DNA of 6,228 bases. It comes from JASFQI01 sp050115555. GTDB taxonomy: Bacteria; Desulfobacterota; DSM-4660; Desulfatiglandales; HGW-15. Position 1 is the first letter of the stretch, and every line of letters starts with the position of its first letter. The DNA is taken from assembly GCA_050115555.1 (NCBI GenBank), contig JASFQI010000305.1, positions 1 to 6,228 on the forward strand. Reading direction: 5' to 3'. Shown here in pieces: positions 5,016 to 6,228 of the stretch. The translations under genes and the position numbers were made by a program. The notes under the pieces were generated by a model. The model worked only from the letters and a program-made list of their open reading frames with translations, had not been told where the DNA came from and made no database searches.

Positions 5016-6228
5016 TTGCAGATTCGGTCCGTTCGAGCCCGTCTGACCCTGTGGACCATGAGCCTCCTGGCAGCCGCGTTCCTGGTGCTGGGGGGCGCGG
5101 CCTACGGGCTCCTGTCCTACAGCCTGCTCCGCGGGGTGGACGATGCGCTCGAGAGCGTGGCCCGGGCTACGTCCGAGCGCATGATGGCGCGGACCAGCCC
5201 CATGTTCCCTTCGGACATCCAGGAGATCTTTCGGCGGTTCTTCGGGCAGACCCCGTGGGAGCCCTACTTCCAGATGCTGGACCCCGGGGAGTCCGAGGAT
5301 ACACGCGCGGGTTCGAAGGAGGCCCGGGAGCTTCCCCTGAGCCGCGAGGCCCTGGAGAACGCCCGGCAGGGCAGGCCCACCTACGAGACCGTGGAAGGGG
5401 TGGAGGCCTATCCCGTGCGGGTCCTGACCGCGCCCGTGATGCGGGGGGGGCGGCCGGTGCGGGTGATCCGGGTGGGCACGTCCCTTCGAAACGTGGCCGA
5501 GACGCGCGCGCGGTTTCTCCTGGTCATGGCCGGGCTCTTTCCCGTGGGCCTGGTCCTGGCCGGCCTGGGCGGGTGGGTCCTGGCCCGGCGGGCGCTTCGG
5601 CCCGTGGACCGGATGGTCGAGGCTGCCCAGCGGATCAGCGCGGAGCGCCTGGCCGAGCGCGTGGAGGAGACCGGCGCAGGGGATGAGCTGGACCGGCTGG
5701 CCCAGACCCTCAACCGCATGCTCTCGCGGCTGGACGCGGCGTTTCAGCAGGTGCGGCGGTTCAGCGCGGACGCCTCGCACGAGCTTCAGACCCCGCTCAC
5801 CGCCCTGCGGGGCGAGCTGGAGGTGGCGCTCCGGTCCTCGCGCACGCCCGAGGAGTACCAGGAGACCCTGAAGAGCGCCCTGGAGGAGATCGAGCGCATC
5901 GCCCGGCTCGTGGAGGGCCTCCTGATCCTGGCCCGGGCCGAGTCGGGCGCTCTTCGCATGGACCGGCGGCCCGTGGACCTGGCCGAGCTGGTCGAGGAGG
6001 TGTACTGGCGACTCAAGGTCCTGGCGGACGAGCGCTCCGTGGACCTTCGCATGACAGGCCTGGAGCCCGTGACTGTGACCGGGGACCGGGACCGGCTCAG
6101 GAGGCTCCTGGTGAACCTGGTGGACAACGCGGTCAAGTACACCGGCCCGGGCGGGCAGGTGGGCCTTTCCGTGGCCCGCGAAGGGGAACGGGTGCGTGTG
6201 GAGGTGTCGGACACGGGCCGGGGCATCC
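5016..6228 (+). CDS. Sensor histidine kinase (partial, cut by window end)
   Basis: This is the inner-membrane sensor kinase of the two-component pair; 404 codons are visible with no stop. Order of parts: transmembrane helix 11-36, a periplasmic sensor region of about 130 residues (37-166) with no family I recognise, transmembrane helix 167-190, HAMP 191-243, HisKA 244-310 with the phosphorylated H255 in ASHELQTPL, and HATPase_c from about 345, with the N box (NLVDNAVKYT, N371) and the first G box DTGRGI (399-404) where the window ends. The usual HELRTPL has Q in place of R at 258. The start is TTG at 5016, about six bases after GAGAGGG; it gives the basic IRSVRARLTLW head common in this family. 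The ATG at 5058 would remove that head and begin inside the first membrane helix. The frame was followed codon by codon without interruption. Confidence 0.92.
   Translation, partial: MQIRSVRARLTLWTMSLLAAAFLVLGGAAYGLLSYSLLRGVDDALESVARATSERMMARTSPMFPSDIQEIFRRFFGQTPWEPYFQMLDPGESEDTRAGSKEARELPLSREALENARQGRPTYETVEGVEAYPVRVLTAPVMRGGRPVRVIRVGTSLRNVAETRARFLLVMAGLFPVGLVLAGLGGWVLARRALRPVDRMVEAAQRISAERLAERVEETGAGDELDRLAQTLNRMLSRLDAAFQQVRRFSADASHELQTPLTALRGELEVALRSSRTPEEYQETLKSALEEIERIARLVEGLLILARAESGALRMDRRPVDLAELVEEVYWRLKVLADERSVDLRMTGLEPVTVTGDRDRLRRLLVNLVDNAVKYTGPGGQVGLSVAREGERVRVEVSDTGRGI

Noticed and set aside
4767..5780. Minus-strand open frame opposite the regulator and kinase
   Set aside because: A GC-rich antisense shadow of two well-supported genes.

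Overview
The window joins two kinds of DNA. Positions 1 to about 960 are AT-rich. From about 1,000 to the right edge the DNA is strongly GC-rich, with a G/C bias at third codon positions. The GC-rich part looks like the chromosome of an anaerobic or metal-respiring proteobacterium. A Desulfobacterota (former Deltaproteobacteria) host is my best guess, based on a multi-cluster Fe-S protein with CxC and CNCCxCxC cysteine groups and an IntI with an extra N-terminal domain. This is inference, because no taxonomic marker gene is present.

Left part (1-2321): the platform and first cassettes of an integron, not labelled by any obvious resistance gene. A tyrosine recombinase of the integron-integrase class (intI, best start 939, stop 2321) carries all catalytic residues and the IntI-specific insertion, plus an additional N-terminal domain. 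On its 5' side, and divergent from it as in known integrons, lies a cassette (about 58-739) with one minus-strand gene for an MltR/DUF4145-like helical protein. This gene ends inside a well-formed attC site of about 128 bp (52-179). Beyond the attC a second cassette begins: an RBS and ATG open a reading frame that leaves the window at position 1. A sigma70-like promoter on the minus strand (TTGACG, 17 bp, TATACA; 931-959) overlaps the intI start codon and points at the cassettes, so it is a good candidate for the cassette promoter Pc. The interval 740-803 holds the inferred attI with TAGTTAA repeats and a candidate intI promoter.

Middle (2342-3930): two minus-strand genes that probably form a transcription unit. 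A 358-residue 4Fe-4S protein is followed 44 bp downstream by a YaiI/YqxD-family (UPF0178, DUF188) protein that starts at TTG behind a strong RBS. The latter converges on intI with only 20 bp between the stops.

Right part (3931-6228): a 331-bp divergent intergenic region with several small inverted repeats, then a plus-strand two-component system. It consists of an OmpR-family response regulator (4262-4936) and, 79 bp later, a membrane sensor histidine kinase starting at TTG 5016 and cut by the window edge inside its ATPase domain. The signal is not identifiable from the window.

The most interesting element is the integron: a chromosomal-type platform with a double-domain IntI, a Pc overlapping the intI start, and a cassette cargo of unassigned function.
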